Shown here piece by piece: positions 1 to 9,283 of a stretch of 28,947 nucleotides of DNA. Source of the DNA: JBCBTJ01 sp964597685 (GTDB taxonomy: Bacteria > Pseudomonadota > Alphaproteobacteria > Caulobacterales > Hyphomonadaceae); NCBI GenBank assembly GCA_964597685.1, contig CAZQZC010000015.1, positions 1 to 28,947 of the forward strand. Direction: 5' to 3'. The stretch's first letter is position 1; each line of letters begins with the position of its first letter. Below the pieces are notes generated by a model. It saw nothing but the letters and a program-made list of their open reading frames with translations. It was not told the origin of the DNA and made no database searches. Made by a program: the position numbers and the translations under genes.

Positions 1-426
1 ACGGACGCAGATGCAATCTTAGGACTCGATTCGGGCGCGAACGACTACGTCACGAAGCCCTTCAAGTTTTCGGTGCTGCTCGCCAGCATCCGCGCTCATC
101 TGCGCAGTTTCGAACAAAGCGAAGACGCAACGTTCCAAATCGGCCCGTATGAATTCAAACCGTCCATGAAAATGATTCTGGAGGGGGAGAATCGGAAGAT
201 CAGGCTGACGGAGAAAGAGACGAATATTCTCAAATATCTCTATCGCGCCGGCGGCAAGCCCGTGGCGCGGGACGAGCTTCTGGCGGAGGTCTGGGGTTAC
301 AACGCGGCCGTCACCACGCACACTTTGGAGACGCACGTCTATCGGCTGCGCCAGAAAATCGAGCCCGACCCGGCGCATGCCCGCCTCTTGCTGACCGACA
401 GCGGAGGGTACCGGCTGCAGCCCTGA
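1..426 (+). CDS. OmpR/PhoB-family response regulator (3' part only)
   Basis: The gene is cut by the window edge and is open in frame from base 1 to a TGA at 424-426. The first ~35 residues are the end of a receiver domain: GANDYVTKPF carries the conserved Lys-Pro of the beta5 strand. The phospho-accepting Asp would lie upstream of the window. A winged-helix DNA-binding domain follows (LTEKETNILKYLYRAGGKPV, then a recognition-helix region around HTLETHVYRLRQKIEP and a wing ending GGYRLQP). It should bind DNA as a phosphorylation-controlled transcription factor. No partner kinase is visible. An intrinsic terminator lies 50 bases after the stop, so the gene ends its transcript. Which regulator it is cannot be decided from this fragment. 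Confidence 0.93.
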   Translation, partial: TDADAILGLDSGANDYVTKPFKFSVLLASIRAHLRSFEQSEDATFQIGPYEFKPSMKMILEGENRKIRLTEKETNILKYLYRAGGKPVARDELLAEVWGYNAAVTTHTLETHVYRLRQKIEPDPAHARLLLTDSGGYRLQP

Positions 427-441
427 TGCAGCGGCATGGTT

Positions 442-460
442 TAGGGCGGAATCCGCCCTA
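442..460. other. Small perfect hairpin after the response regulator stop
   Basis: TAGGGCGG and CCGCCCTA form an 8-bp perfect stem with a 3-base AAT loop, 16 bases after the regulator stop codon. No T-run follows directly; the A-rich stretch and the true terminator come next. It may assist termination or protect the mRNA 3' end. Confidence 0.5.
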
Positions 461-475
461 GAAGCCAAAAAAAGG

Positions 476-505
476 AAACCCCGAGGCCGGCGCCTCGGGG
501 TTTTT
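476..505 (+). terminator. Intrinsic terminator of the response regulator gene
   Basis: AAACCCCGAGGC (476-487) pairs perfectly with GCCTCGGGGTTT (492-503) around a 4-base loop, and the second arm runs into TTTTT. This is a textbook rho-independent terminator for the plus-strand regulator. An A-run before the first arm makes it partly bidirectional. Confidence 0.93.
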
Positions 506-532
506 CGAATCAGTAATAAAAGGCTGACGCGC

Positions 533-637
533 CTATAGCGGCGCGCGACCAATTGCACTCACCGCGCCGCTATAGGTCTTTGTTTTGACGCATGTCCGGA
601 CAGCGAACCGGTCTCCACGTCGCCTGGAAAGGCTTTA
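533..637. repeat. Copy A of a 105-bp dispersed intergenic repeat
   Basis: The first part is a stem-loop: arms 532-545 and 563-576 (CCTATAGCGGCGCG and its exact complement) around a 17-base loop. The second part runs from TCTTTGTTTTGACGCAT to CCTGGAAAGGCTTTA. Copy B at 26647-26751 has the same length and differs at about 12 of 105 positions by eye count. Similar elements (TTTTGACGCAT...CGAACCGG...TGGAAA) are familiar as dispersed intergenic repeats in alphaproteobacteria. Both copies sit between convergent genes and end exactly on the stop codon of the minus-strand gene. Confidence 0.85.
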
Positions 638-955
638 AGCGCTTTCTTTGATCCACTCGGCGATGCGTTGCTTGGACATGGCGCCCAGATGGGTCGCTGC
701 GACCTTGCCGTCTTTGAACATCATGAGCGTCGGAAGACCGCGCACGCCGTATTTCGACGCGCTCATCGGGTTTTCGTCCACGTTGATCTTGGCGACGGTC
801 ACCTGCCCTTGCAATTCGTCAGCGACGGCTTCGAGGTGTGGGGACATTTGCTTACACGGACCGCACCATTCGGCCCAAAAATCCACGACGACCGGCACGT
901 CGGCGGCTGTGATCGCGGAATCGAAATCGTCGTCGGTGATATTAACGGCGGCCAT
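635..955 (-). CDS. trxA: Thioredoxin
   Basis: This is a 106-residue single-domain thioredoxin that reduces protein disulfides in the cytoplasm using electrons from thioredoxin reductase. The active site WCGPC is at residues 30-34 (redox cysteines 31 and 34). The buried Asp of VVVDFWAEWC and the cis-proline loop RGLPTLMMF are present, and the length is normal. There is no signal peptide, so it is cytoplasmic. AGGAGG lies 6 bases before the ATG. It follows addA on the same strand after a 73-base gap, a linkage I know from other alphaproteobacteria. The TAA stop (635-637) is made by the last bases of the 105-bp repeat. Confidence 0.97.
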   Translation of the reverse strand: MAAVNITDDDFDSAITAADVPVVVDFWAEWCGPCKQMSPHLEAVADELQGQVTVAKINVDENPMSASKYGVRGLPTLMMFKDGKVAATHLGAMSKQRIAEWIKESA

Positions 956-1028
956 GTTGCGCCTCCTATGTTCCGTTCGGACACAAGATAGGGGATCGCC
1001 GATCTGATCAAGACAGCGGTGCGGCTCT

Positions 1029-4000
1029 TTAGAAAATCTGATCCAACAGGGTGTCGGGCAGCGCCATCAGCTTCGGGCCGTCGGTCCAAACCAGGGCGCA
1101 GCGAACCTCGCGGTCGGGATAGGCCTGTTTCAGCACGGCGCGGTACGCGGCCATCTGGGTCGCATAGGATCGCCCGACCCCGGACGCGTCTGTCGGCGCA
1201 GGCCGATCGGTCTTGAAGTCGACAATCAAAACGCTGTCCGCCGCCAGCCTCAGCCGATCCACCCGGCCGTTTACGATCAAACCGTCGGGCAGCTCCGGCG
1301 CCGTGCCGATGATCGCCGCTTCGGCGCGGCCTCCCGGCGCGAACACCTCGGCGAAATCGGGGTTGTCGAGAACGCCGAGCGCGGCCGCCAGCATCTCGGA
1401 CCGAGCTTTGTCGCTCAAGGAGGCGTCGCGTTCCAGAAACCGCCGGCCTTGTTCGGCTCGTTCGCCAGGTGCGATGTCTGGCAAGCGCTGCAACAGGGCG
1501 TGGATCAGCCGTCCTCGCTTCAGTCGCGCCTCCCGGTCCGGCCCGAACGGCGGGGATACCGGCGCCTCGTCTTGCATCAGGGCCGACGGCGCGGCCAAGC
1601 GACGATTTGGCCGCTCAGCTGGGGCGTTGCGATGCAGCCAGCCGGGCGTGAATGAAGGCAGGTCGCGTCGGCTCTGAGCAGCTGCACTTGGCGGGCGGTC
1701 GCCGCGCCTTTGAACGCCGTCGGCGGCGTCTGCGTCGAAGACCCTGGCGCACAACGCATACCAAGACGCATCATGCCGGCCGCGGCCTGAGCCTTCGGGC
1801 TCGGGCGGCGCGCCATGCCAGGCGCCGCAGAGGATCAGCCGGTCCTGGGCGCGCGTCAGCGCAACATAGAGCAGCCGTCGATGCTCGCGCAGCATGGCGT
1901 CCTTCGCCATTTCGCGTGCGAGCGCGACCGGCTCGGGGTCATCGTCCTTTCGAGGCGCCCAAACTGGTGCGCCGTCGACGACATACATCGACCCCGGCGT
2001 CGTTTTCGGCGCGCGCGTCGTATCCGGCAGGATCACGATCGGCGCCTGCAATCCCTTGGCGCCATGAACCGTCATGACGCGGATCTCGCCGTCGGGCGCG
2101 GCGAGATCTCGCTTGATTTCAGCGCCTTCAGCCTCAATCGCAGAGAGGAACGCTTGCAGCGACGCCGGCGAAGACGCATCGAATGCGAGCGCCTTGGACG
2201 CGAGCGCCTGGATAGGGTCTCGCACCGGATCGCCGAGGCGCGCGCGGAGACGCTCCCAGCCCGTTTGGCCGCCGGTGATCGGGCGCTCCAGAATTGCGGA
2301 CAAAAAGTCGAACGGTGAGTGGCCTGCGCGGTCCAGAAGCTCTGTGAGGAATGCGCGCGGCCCCGCATGCCGAGGATCCGGGGAGGCGCAAAGCCGTGAC
2401 CACAAACTGACGCCGCCCCTGTCGAACGCGAGCGGAAACAGATGGACATCGTCGTCGACAAGGCCGCAGAAAGGTCCGCGCAGGATTTCAGCCAGCGTGA
2501 GGTCGTCCTCCGGAAGGAGGGCGAACCGAATAAGGTTCAGGCAATCCTGGACCCCGATATGATCGAGCAGCTTGAGCCTGTCTGCGCCCGCCACCGGCAA
2601 GCCCCGCTCCTTCAGCGCGTTGATCAACAGATCGAACAATCCGCCTGTTCGGTTCTGAACGAGGATCAATATGTCGCCCGGCTCGGCCGCCCGGCGGGAC
2701 CAGGATCGATCCGCTTGCTCCACCCAGACGGTTTCGCCGACCTGAAGAATCCGGCTGATCTCCGCCGCAACGTCGCGCGCCAACCGGGCCTTGGGGTTCG
2801 ATTGGCCGATCTGGTCGACCGGCGCATGCCAGGGGTCGGCTTCAGCGGCTTTGCCTGGCGGCTCGATCGGCCACAATTCGACGCAGCCGGGCTGGTTCGC
2901 CCGCCGCGCGGTATGGCGGGGGACGTCGGCCTGTTCCGGCGGTTGCGACCCAAAGGGCGCGCCCTCGAACGCCGCGGGATCGAACACGTCGTCGACAAAG
3001 TTCAAGACTTCCGGCGACGACCGAAACGACATCGACATTTCAGGCGTCACGCCCTCGGTGTTCGATATGTGCGTATTGGTCACGAAGCTCTGGCGCTCGT
3101 CGCGGAAATGGTCCGGGTCGGCCCCCTGAAACGAGTAGATCGATTGTTTTTCGTCGCCGACGACGAATTGCGTTCGCGGCGCCGGCGCGCGTTCAACGCC
3201 AGCGCCAGAGAAGAACTCGCCGGTCAGCGCGTTGAGAAGCGCCCATTGGTCCGGGCTGGTGTCCTGCGCCTCGTCCAGGAGAACATGCGTCAGCCCGCCG
3301 TCGAGTTTGTAGAGCACCCATTGCGCCGCGTCGGCATTGGTCAGAAGCGCGCGGGTCCGGTCGATCAGGTCGTCGAAATCCAGCGCGCCGCGCACCTGTT
3401 TCAGCGTCTGAAACCGTTGGATCGCAGGCAGACCCAGGGTTAACAAGGCCAGCGTGCGGTCCCGGGCGCGCGCGGCGCGAACCTCCGAAACAGCGCGCCT
3501 CAAACGCGTGACTTCGCCGCCTTCGGGGATCTCGGCCATTTGGAAAAGGGAGGCCACAGGCGCGGCTTTCCCGACAGCCGCGGTGTAGGGGTTCTGCTTG
3601 CGCCACCCGGAGGTCGTTGTGAACGCCGCGAGATAGGCCGGCCATCGCACATCAGCTGGCGCGTCCGAAAGGGCTGCTTGGACGGCGTTCGCCAGTTTCC
3701 GATCGGTCGATTTTTCACTGGCCGAGATCGAGCCGAGCGCGTCCTTGAGGCCGGCGCGGGGCAGGTCTTCGCCCATGATACGTCTGATCAGCGTGTCGGC
3801 ATCCGCCTCAGGCGCGCGTAGCGCACCTGATAGAGCGGTTCTCAGCGCGCCCGGATCGCCAGTGAAACGCCCCGCCCAGGCCATCGCGGCGGCCGCATTG
3901 GACCGCAGCGCGTTAAGGCCCGCCTCCACGCCGCCTGCCAACGCCACCTGGTCGAGCACATCCTGCGGCGCCTGCAGGATCGCCGTCTTTCGGGCTTCGT

Positions 4001-4505
4001 CCCACAAGGCGGCGGTTTCAGGCTCGTCAATCTCTCGAAAGCCTGGCGCGATCCCCGCCTCAAGCGGGAACCGGCGCAGCACGCGGCCGCAAAAGGCGTG
4101 GATCGTCTCGATGCGCAGGCCGCCCGGCGTTTCCAGCGCCTTTGCGAACAGCGCCCGTGCGGCGTCCAGCCGACCTGGATCGAAACGGCTTTCCGGAATC
4201 CCTTCGAGGCGCGACAGCTCAGCTTTAAGCCGCCCCGCCTCCATTACGGACCAAGCCCCCAGGCGCTTGAAGAGGCGGTCGACCATCTCGTTCGCCGCCG
4301 CCTTGGTGTAGGTCACACACAGGATCGCGTCCGGCTCCGCGCCCCGCAACAGGAGGCGCGCCACCCGGTCGATCAGGACCTTCGTCTTTCCAGATCCCGC
4401 ATTCGCGGTCACCCATGCCGAGACATCCGGATCGGAGGCCTGCGCCTGGGCGCTGATGGCGGCGTTGAAGTCGGCGCCGCCGGGGCTGAAGACGCGCTCA
4501 CTCAT
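1029..4505 (-). CDS. addA: Double-strand break repair helicase-nuclease AddA
   Basis: This large subunit (1158 residues) of the AddAB helicase-nuclease processes double-strand DNA ends for RecA-dependent recombination. It is an SF1/UvrD-like helicase: Walker A ANAGSGKT at about residues 34-41, Walker B-type LLDEAQDTSPDQW near the middle, motif III-like VGDEKQSIYSFQG, and VMTVHGAKGLQAPIVIL late in the helicase core. The C-terminal RecB-type nuclease shows the LIHALLQRL helix and the VDFKTDRP catalytic strand (Asp and Lys of the PD-(D/E)XK fold). Length and motifs indicate an intact enzyme. Its ATG lies inside the end of addB (8-base overlap), so the two subunits are translationally coupled. 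Confidence 0.96.
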   Translation of the reverse strand: MSERVFSPGGADFNAAISAQAQASDPDVSAWVTANAGSGKTKVLIDRVARLLLRGAEPDAILCVTYTKAAANEMVDRLFKRLGAWSVMEAGRLKAELSRLEGIPESRFDPGRLDAARALFAKALETPGGLRIETIHAFCGRVLRRFPLEAGIAPGFREIDEPETAALWDEARKTAILQAPQDVLDQVALAGGVEAGLNALRSNAAAAMAWAGRFTGDPGALRTALSGALRAPEADADTLIRRIMGEDLPRAGLKDALGSISASEKSTDRKLANAVQAALSDAPADVRWPAYLAAFTTTSGWRKQNPYTAAVGKAAPVASLFQMAEIPEGGEVTRLRRAVSEVRAARARDRTLALLTLGLPAIQRFQTLKQVRGALDFDDLIDRTRALLTNADAAQWVLYKLDGGLTHVLLDEAQDTSPDQWALLNALTGEFFSGAGVERAPAPRTQFVVGDEKQSIYSFQGADPDHFRDERQSFVTNTHISNTEGVTPEMSMSFRSSPEVLNFVDDVFDPAAFEGAPFGSQPPEQADVPRHTARRANQPGCVELWPIEPPGKAAEADPWHAPVDQIGQSNPKARLARDVAAEISRILQVGETVWVEQADRSWSRRAAEPGDILILVQNRTGGLFDLLINALKERGLPVAGADRLKLLDHIGVQDCLNLIRFALLPEDDLTLAEILRGPFCGLVDDDVHLFPLAFDRGGVSLWSRLCASPDPRHAGPRAFLTELLDRAGHSPFDFLSAILERPITGGQTGWERLRARLGDPVRDPIQALASKALAFDASSPASLQAFLSAIEAEGAEIKRDLAAPDGEIRVMTVHGAKGLQAPIVILPDTTRAPKTTPGSMYVVDGAPVWAPRKDDDPEPVALAREMAKDAMLREHRRLLYVALTRAQDRLILCGAWHGAPPEPEGSGRGRHDASWYALCARVFDADAADGVQRRGDRPPSAAAQSRRDLPSFTPGWLHRNAPAERPNRRLAAPSALMQDEAPVSPPFGPDREARLKRGRLIHALLQRLPDIAPGERAEQGRRFLERDASLSDKARSEMLAAALGVLDNPDFAEVFAPGGRAEAAIIGTAPELPDGLIVNGRVDRLRLAADSVLIVDFKTDRPAPTDASGVGRSYATQMAAYRAVLKQAYPDREVRCALVWTDGPKLMALPDTLLDQIF

Positions 4506-7461
4506 CGAAGGCGTCCCGGGCCCATTCCGCGCGCCGCGCCAGTCGCTCGTAATCGCCGGCGTACTTTGATCGAAATTGAACGCGCGGCGCGGAGAGATAG
4601 GCCGTCATGGGATCGCGGAAGCCCTCGATCAACTGGAACAGGCCGGCGCGCGCCGCCTCGGCGAGATCGGGTGGGTCGCCGGGCAAGGCCTTTGACCCGC
4701 CGACCGCGCGTGCGAGCGGCTGGCTTCGGAACGCCACATAAGCAAGCTCCGCGGTCTCCGCCTGCGGGACGCCGTCGAACCCGCCTTCGCGCGCGATCAG
4801 GGCCTGCAGCGGCATTTGCTGGTCGAGGCCGACGGCGATTTGCTTATCGCTCGGCGGCGGCCCGGTCTTGAAATCGACGATGGCGATCCGGCCGTCCGGC
4901 AACACTTCGATCCGGTCGGCTTTCGCCGTGAGCGTGAAGTTGGCGCCGCCGATGCGGAACGTCGCCCGCCCTGGCCGTTCGGTGAGCACGTCGCCCGCAT
5001 GCGCCATTCGCTCACGGCGCCAATCGAGATACCAGTCCGCCGTACGGCGCAATCCAGCGCGCGCCGCGCGGATGGCGCTGTCTGTTTCTCCAGCTGCGGC
5101 GAGTTCGGTTTCCAGAAGGCTCAGAAGATCCTCGCTGGTCTTGAGGGCCTGGACCTCAAAACGCTCTAGCGCCGCATGGATCGCTGTTCCGCGCTCGCGG
5201 GGGCCAAGCGGCGCGTTTAGAGGATCGAGCGGCTTCAGTTGGAGCACGCTCTCAGCAAACACCGCATAGGGGTCGCGTTGAAGCTGATCGATCCGCGTCA
5301 CGGACAGACGCGCCGGGCGCGCCTCGAGCGGCGGTCGCGGGCGCGGCTCCGCTTCGACGTCGTCTGGCTCCACGCGCATCATGTCGCGCGCCCAGATCCG
5401 CGGGTCGCCGTCCGGCGCTAGAGCGTCGTCCGCCGCATCGCCAAGGGCGCCCCGCGCCAATGTCGTCAATCGCCAAACCCAGCGCGAGGCGATGGTCGGC
5501 GCATCGTCGCGGCGCTTGGCGCGCAGAAGGACGACGTCGGGCGCGCATGCGAGCTGAGCGAAATCGTGGGCGGCGAGCCCCATGCGCGCTTCGGGCGCTT
5601 CAAGGCCCAGCGTCTTTCTAAACCGTCGCGGCAGGAAGGCGTCCGCCGGCGGCTGCGCGGGCCACAATCCCTCGTCCAGGCCAGCCAAGATCAATCGGTC
5701 AGCGTGCTGCAGTCGCGCCTCCAGCGGTCCCCAGATCGCAATCCGCGGATGCCCGGCGGCGGGCGGAATGGATCGGCCGCGCGCCAGCGTCTCCAGAACG
5801 CCGCGCAGATCCGCAGGCCTGACGGGCCCAAGATCCTTTAGAATAGCGCTGGCGTCTTCCAAGAGCTTGGCGGCGGCTGCGCCGGACTCGCCGAGCCAAA
5901 GCGTGTCGCCGGCTATGTCGTCACACAAGCTGGCCAGGGCGGCCATTGCCGTTGATCCGTCGACTGCGCGGTCTTCCTCAAACGATTCGCCGTGTTTGCT
6001 TATCGCGGCTGACAGTCTCGCGATCGCGCCGTAGCCTTGAGCTTTGACGGCCAGACCGTCCCAATCCTTCCAAATGCGCGGCCCGCGCAGATGCTCCATT
6101 TCCAGCCTGCGGGCTTCGTCTGCGTCGATATTGGCGAGCGGATGTTTCAAGAGCGCGCAAAGCCGCGCGGCGTCGCCGGGATCAAGCGCCCAATCCAGGG
6201 CCAGAAAGATCAAGCTCGCGCCCGGCGTCCGATGGATTGGGTCGCCGGCTGAGGGGGGCGCGTCGACGCCCCAGCGGGCGAGCAAGGCGGAGACCCGGCG
6301 CGCGAGGCCCGTGTCGGGCGTGACGAGCGCCGCCGTTCTGTCCTGCGTCTCCAAGGCTTCGCGCAACAAGAGGGCGGCGCATTTGGCTTCCTCCGTCTCG
6401 TCGGCGGCCTCGATCAAGGACAGGCCGTCGAAGGCTTGCGAGGCGAATTGTTCGACGCCCGCCGCGCCGCCGGCGACGGTGTTCAGGCGCGACAGCCAAT
6501 CGGCGGTCTCGCTGGCAGGCGCCAGCGCTTCGTGGACCAAGCGCCGGCGGGCGTCGGCGCGTGCGGACTCCGCCAATCCCGGCCAGACGGGGACGTCGTC
6601 GGGCGCCAGGCCAAGCGCCTCCAGCGCCTTGGTCAGTGCGTATTGGGGATGCCCCGGTTCGTCGCCGATGACCGACCAGGCCCGCGCGTCTGCGTCGCGG
6701 TCCAGCCCCGGCAGCAGGACCAAACCCTTCGGCAGACGGGCTGCGGCCGCCATGAGCGCGCGCGTGGCGGGCGTCGCCCCCGTTGAGCCCGCCACCGCCA
6801 CAATCCCCTGGGGCGGCCGATCGGACCAGCTTTTTGCAATCGCTTCGGCGGTCGCCAGCCTTCGGGCGAAGGGTTCGCTTGCGCCCTCGGCCTCAAGCCA
6901 GGCCGGCCAATGCTCGCTCACGATCCGCAGAAATTCGACCGATTTCAGCCAATGGTCGGCCAGGTCGGTCTCCTCGACCAAATCTGGCAGACGGGTCCAG
7001 TCGACGCCGCCGGTCAGCGCCGCCTGATCGAGCAGGGCGGCCAGCTCTTGCGCGGAGGCGAGCGCGGAGCCAGGCGGGATCGGCGCGCCCCGGGCCCGGA
7101 AGTAAGCGGAGACAAGCTGCGCCAGCGCGCCCAGTCTTGCAGCGTCTGACAACGGCGGGCCAAGACCTGCGAGCGCTTCGTCCGCGCCTGACGGGGCGTC
7201 GTCGCTCTCCAAATCGCCGAGCGCGCGAATGTCCGGCGGCAAGATGGGCGCCCCGCCTGCGGCGTCGAACAAGGCCAGCGCAAGGGCGCGGGCCGACCGC
7301 CTGTTGGGGACGTAGATCAAGGCGTCGGCGAGTGCTGCGGGATCGGTTTGAAGGTCCGCGGCGTCGGCCAGCGTCTTTGCGAACGCCGGAAGGAAGCCGC
7401 ATCCGGCCGGCATCGTCCAAACTTTGGGCGCGCCCGGCGCAAAAAGGCTTTTCGGCGTCAT
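4498..7461 (-). CDS. addB: Double-strand break repair protein AddB
   Basis: This is the second subunit of AddAB, 987 residues from the chosen ATG. The N-terminus (VWTMPAGCGFLPAFAKTLAD, then ALIYVPNRRSARALALAL) is typical of alphaproteobacterial AddB, which has a helicase-like fold. The C-terminus is a RecB-type nuclease: LSVTRIDQLQRDPYAVFAE, RERGTAIHAALERF and the catalytic strand IAIVDFKTGPPP. The frame stays open upstream to 8475, but that part is the shadow of the next two genes. The ATG at 7459-7461 makes an ATGA overlap with the preceding gene, and the protein starts where the family normally starts. It works as a complex with AddA, encoded directly downstream. Confidence 0.95.
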   Translation of the reverse strand: MTPKSLFAPGAPKVWTMPAGCGFLPAFAKTLADAADLQTDPAALADALIYVPNRRSARALALALFDAAGGAPILPPDIRALGDLESDDAPSGADEALAGLGPPLSDAARLGALAQLVSAYFRARGAPIPPGSALASAQELAALLDQAALTGGVDWTRLPDLVEETDLADHWLKSVEFLRIVSEHWPAWLEAEGASEPFARRLATAEAIAKSWSDRPPQGIVAVAGSTGATPATRALMAAAARLPKGLVLLPGLDRDADARAWSVIGDEPGHPQYALTKALEALGLAPDDVPVWPGLAESARADARRRLVHEALAPASETADWLSRLNTVAGGAAGVEQFASQAFDGLSLIEAADETEEAKCAALLLREALETQDRTAALVTPDTGLARRVSALLARWGVDAPPSAGDPIHRTPGASLIFLALDWALDPGDAARLCALLKHPLANIDADEARRLEMEHLRGPRIWKDWDGLAVKAQGYGAIARLSAAISKHGESFEEDRAVDGSTAMAALASLCDDIAGDTLWLGESGAAAAKLLEDASAILKDLGPVRPADLRGVLETLARGRSIPPAAGHPRIAIWGPLEARLQHADRLILAGLDEGLWPAQPPADAFLPRRFRKTLGLEAPEARMGLAAHDFAQLACAPDVVLLRAKRRDDAPTIASRWVWRLTTLARGALGDAADDALAPDGDPRIWARDMMRVEPDDVEAEPRPRPPLEARPARLSVTRIDQLQRDPYAVFAESVLQLKPLDPLNAPLGPRERGTAIHAALERFEVQALKTSEDLLSLLETELAAAGETDSAIRAARAGLRRTADWYLDWRRERMAHAGDVLTERPGRATFRIGGANFTLTAKADRIEVLPDGRIAIVDFKTGPPPSDKQIAVGLDQQMPLQALIAREGGFDGVPQAETAELAYVAFRSQPLARAVGGSKALPGDPPDLAEAARAGLFQLIEGFRDPMTAYLSAPRVQFRSKYAGDYERLARRAEWARDAFDE

Positions 7462-8180
7462 GCGCCGTGACACCGCATCCACATTTCGGCGTCTTCCAAA
7501 GCGTCCGGCGACCCGACATGGAGCCAGAACCGATCGAGCTTCAATCCATGCAGGCGCCCGGCCGCGTGTGAGCGCTTCCAATGGTCGAGCACCGAGAACG
7601 GCTCGACCGCCACCCCGTCGAACAGGTTTGGTTTCACGATCCGAACGCCGGCGTAGGCCCAAGGCGCGCGCGGCGCCTCGCCACGCCAGTCGAGCCGCCC
7701 GTCCTCGCGCCGGAAGAAGTCTCCAGGCCCTGGAAAGCCGAGGCTGCGCTGCGGATCGGCGAGCAGGAGCAGACGGTCCATTGTGTCTGGATCGAAGGCG
7801 TCCATCATCTCCCGAACGGGCTCCGCGCCGCCCGGCGCCCAGAATGCGTCGGTGTTCACAACGAAGACCGGCTCGTCGCCCAGATGCGGCCGCGCCTTGG
7901 CCAGCGCTCCACCCGTATTCATAAGTCCGTCGCGTTCGTCGGAGATCACGACGTCCAGGTCCGACCGACCCGCCATGTGCGCTTCGACCTGCTCGGCGAG
8001 GTAATGGACATTGACGACCACGCGGGTGACGCCGGCTTCCACCAGCGGATCCAGCGCGCGGTCGATCAGGGCGCGCCCGGCCACGTCGATCAGGGGCTTC
8101 GGCCGGGTTTCTGTCAAAGGCCGCATGCGCTGGCCCAGGCCGGCGGCTAGGATCATCGCCGTGTGGATCTGGACGCTCAC
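7458..8180 (-). CDS. murU: MurU-like sugar-1-phosphate nucleotidyltransferase
   Basis: This is a nucleotidyltransferase of the GT-A-like NTP_transferase family, 240 residues from a GTG start. The signature LAAGLGQRMRPLT and the following RPKPLIDVAGRALIDR bind NTP and metal; VFVVNTDAFW carries the metal-binding Asp. Next to an AmgK-like kinase, the expected reaction is UTP plus MurNAc-1-phosphate to UDP-MurNAc, the last step of the recycling route described in Pseudomonas. GTG at 8178-8180 is chosen because GTGA overlaps the kinase stop and GGAG lies 9 bases upstream; an ATG six codons further up (8198) is the alternative. Other sugar nucleotides cannot be excluded from sequence. Confidence 0.85.
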   Translation of the reverse strand: MSVQIHTAMILAAGLGQRMRPLTETRPKPLIDVAGRALIDRALDPLVEAGVTRVVVNVHYLAEQVEAHMAGRSDLDVVISDERDGLMNTGGALAKARPHLGDEPVFVVNTDAFWAPGGAEPVREMMDAFDPDTMDRLLLLADPQRSLGFPGPGDFFRREDGRLDWRGEAPRAPWAYAGVRIVKPNLFDGVAVEPFSVLDHWKRSHAAGRLHGLKLDRFWLHVGSPDALEDAEMWMRCHGA

Positions 8181-9283
8181 GCCGCGCGGCTCCGCCATCC
8201 GGGAAGAATCGAGTCGAGCGCGCCGGCCATGTCGGCCGCGGCGGGATGGGCCATCGTCTCGGCCAGATGCCCCCACATGCGCGGCATGAAGGTTCGATAT
8301 CGCGGGCGGCCGTCGCGGGCCACGAGCCGGGCGAAGACGCCCAGGATGCGCAGGATATTGATCGCGCCGGCGACCGCGAGCTGGTGGCTAAAATCAGCCT
8401 CAGACCCGCCGGTCGCGTCGAGATAGGAGCGCACCGCCGCCGCTCGCGCCGCCGGCGACACGTCGCGCCGCGCATCGTGGAGCAGCATGGAATGATCCCA
8501 GATCGAAGGCCCGTTCACCGCGTCCTGGAAGTCCAACAAGCCGATGCGGGCATGGCCCGACCGCTGGGGCAGCCAGATCAGGTTTTCGGCGTGATAATCC
8601 CTCAGCGTTAGCGCCGTCGGGAAGGTCAAGACCTGTTCAATAAGGGCGCCGGCCGCGTCGGTGAGCCGCGCCAAGGCTGCGTCGGAACGATCCATGTCCG
8701 GCTCGAAGCGGGGCATCCAGTCGCGAAACAGGTCCGCGTTCACGGCGAGGGCCAGGCGGTCAAAGCCCAGGATCGGCCAGGAATCGCCGCCCGCCTCGAC
8801 CTGGTTCGGACTGGGCCTGCGATGCAGATCAGCCAAGAGGGCGCCAGCCGCCGTATAGAGTTCGATTTCGTCGGCTGAACCGGCCTCCAATATCCGGGCG
8901 AACAGATCGTCGCCGAGATCCTCAATGATTGCGAGGCCCGTCGCAGACTCGTGCGCCTCGACGCGCGGCGAGGAATAGCCTTGTGACGCGAGGAACCCAG
9001 CGATCGGCGCGAAGGCCTCAACCCGGCTCGCCGCCAAGCGCGACGACGCGTTCCATCCTTCTTTCAGGCGGCGCGTCTCGTCCCAATCGGGGTGGCAGGG
9101 CGGATCTTCGCCGCGTCCCGGCGCGTCCATGAGCATGGCGCGCGCGCCGTTCGGGCCCAGGAGACGTTCGTATCGCCGCGTCGACGCGTCCTGGCCGAGC
9201 GAGACGCGCGTTGCGCCGCCCCAGCCGTGTCGGGAGAGAAAGTCGTCGATCTGCGCGCTGCGCGTATCAGGATCAAAAGCCAT
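8177..9283 (-). CDS. amgK: AmgK-like amino-sugar kinase (aminoglycoside phosphotransferase fold)
   Basis: This is a 368-residue kinase of the APH/choline kinase fold. The catalytic loop is LRDYHAENLIWL (Asp and Asn in the Brenner motif) and the metal-binding strand is GLLDFQDAVNGPSIWD. The AmgK group phosphorylates the anomeric hydroxyl of MurNAc and GlcNAc in the cytoplasm and hands the product to MurU, whose gene lies directly downstream with a 4-base overlap. Together they return cell-wall sugars to UDP-MurNAc and bypass the fosfomycin-sensitive de novo step. The ATG at 9283 overlaps the end of tsaE by 11 bases; upstream in-frame codons lie inside tsaE and are rejected. I saw no genes for other recycling enzymes here. 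Confidence 0.85.
   Translation of the reverse strand: MAFDPDTRSAQIDDFLSRHGWGGATRVSLGQDASTRRYERLLGPNGARAMLMDAPGRGEDPPCHPDWDETRRLKEGWNASSRLAASRVEAFAPIAGFLASQGYSSPRVEAHESATGLAIIEDLGDDLFARILEAGSADEIELYTAAGALLADLHRRPSPNQVEAGGDSWPILGFDRLALAVNADLFRDWMPRFEPDMDRSDAALARLTDAAGALIEQVLTFPTALTLRDYHAENLIWLPQRSGHARIGLLDFQDAVNGPSIWDHSMLLHDARRDVSPAARAAAVRSYLDATGGSEADFSHQLAVAGAINILRILGVFARLVARDGRPRYRTFMPRMWGHLAETMAHPAAADMAGALDSILPGWRSRAA

Noticed and set aside
2442..3443. 333-codon plus-strand frame inside addA
   Set aside because: It lies wholly opposite conserved AddA helicase coding sequence and has Arg-rich, motif-free translation typical of a shadow frame.
7462..8475. N-terminal extension of AddB giving a 1325-residue protein
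   Set aside because: The extra 338 residues are the out-of-frame shadow of the nucleotidyltransferase and kinase genes; the ATG at 7461 matches the family start and gives an ATGA overlap.
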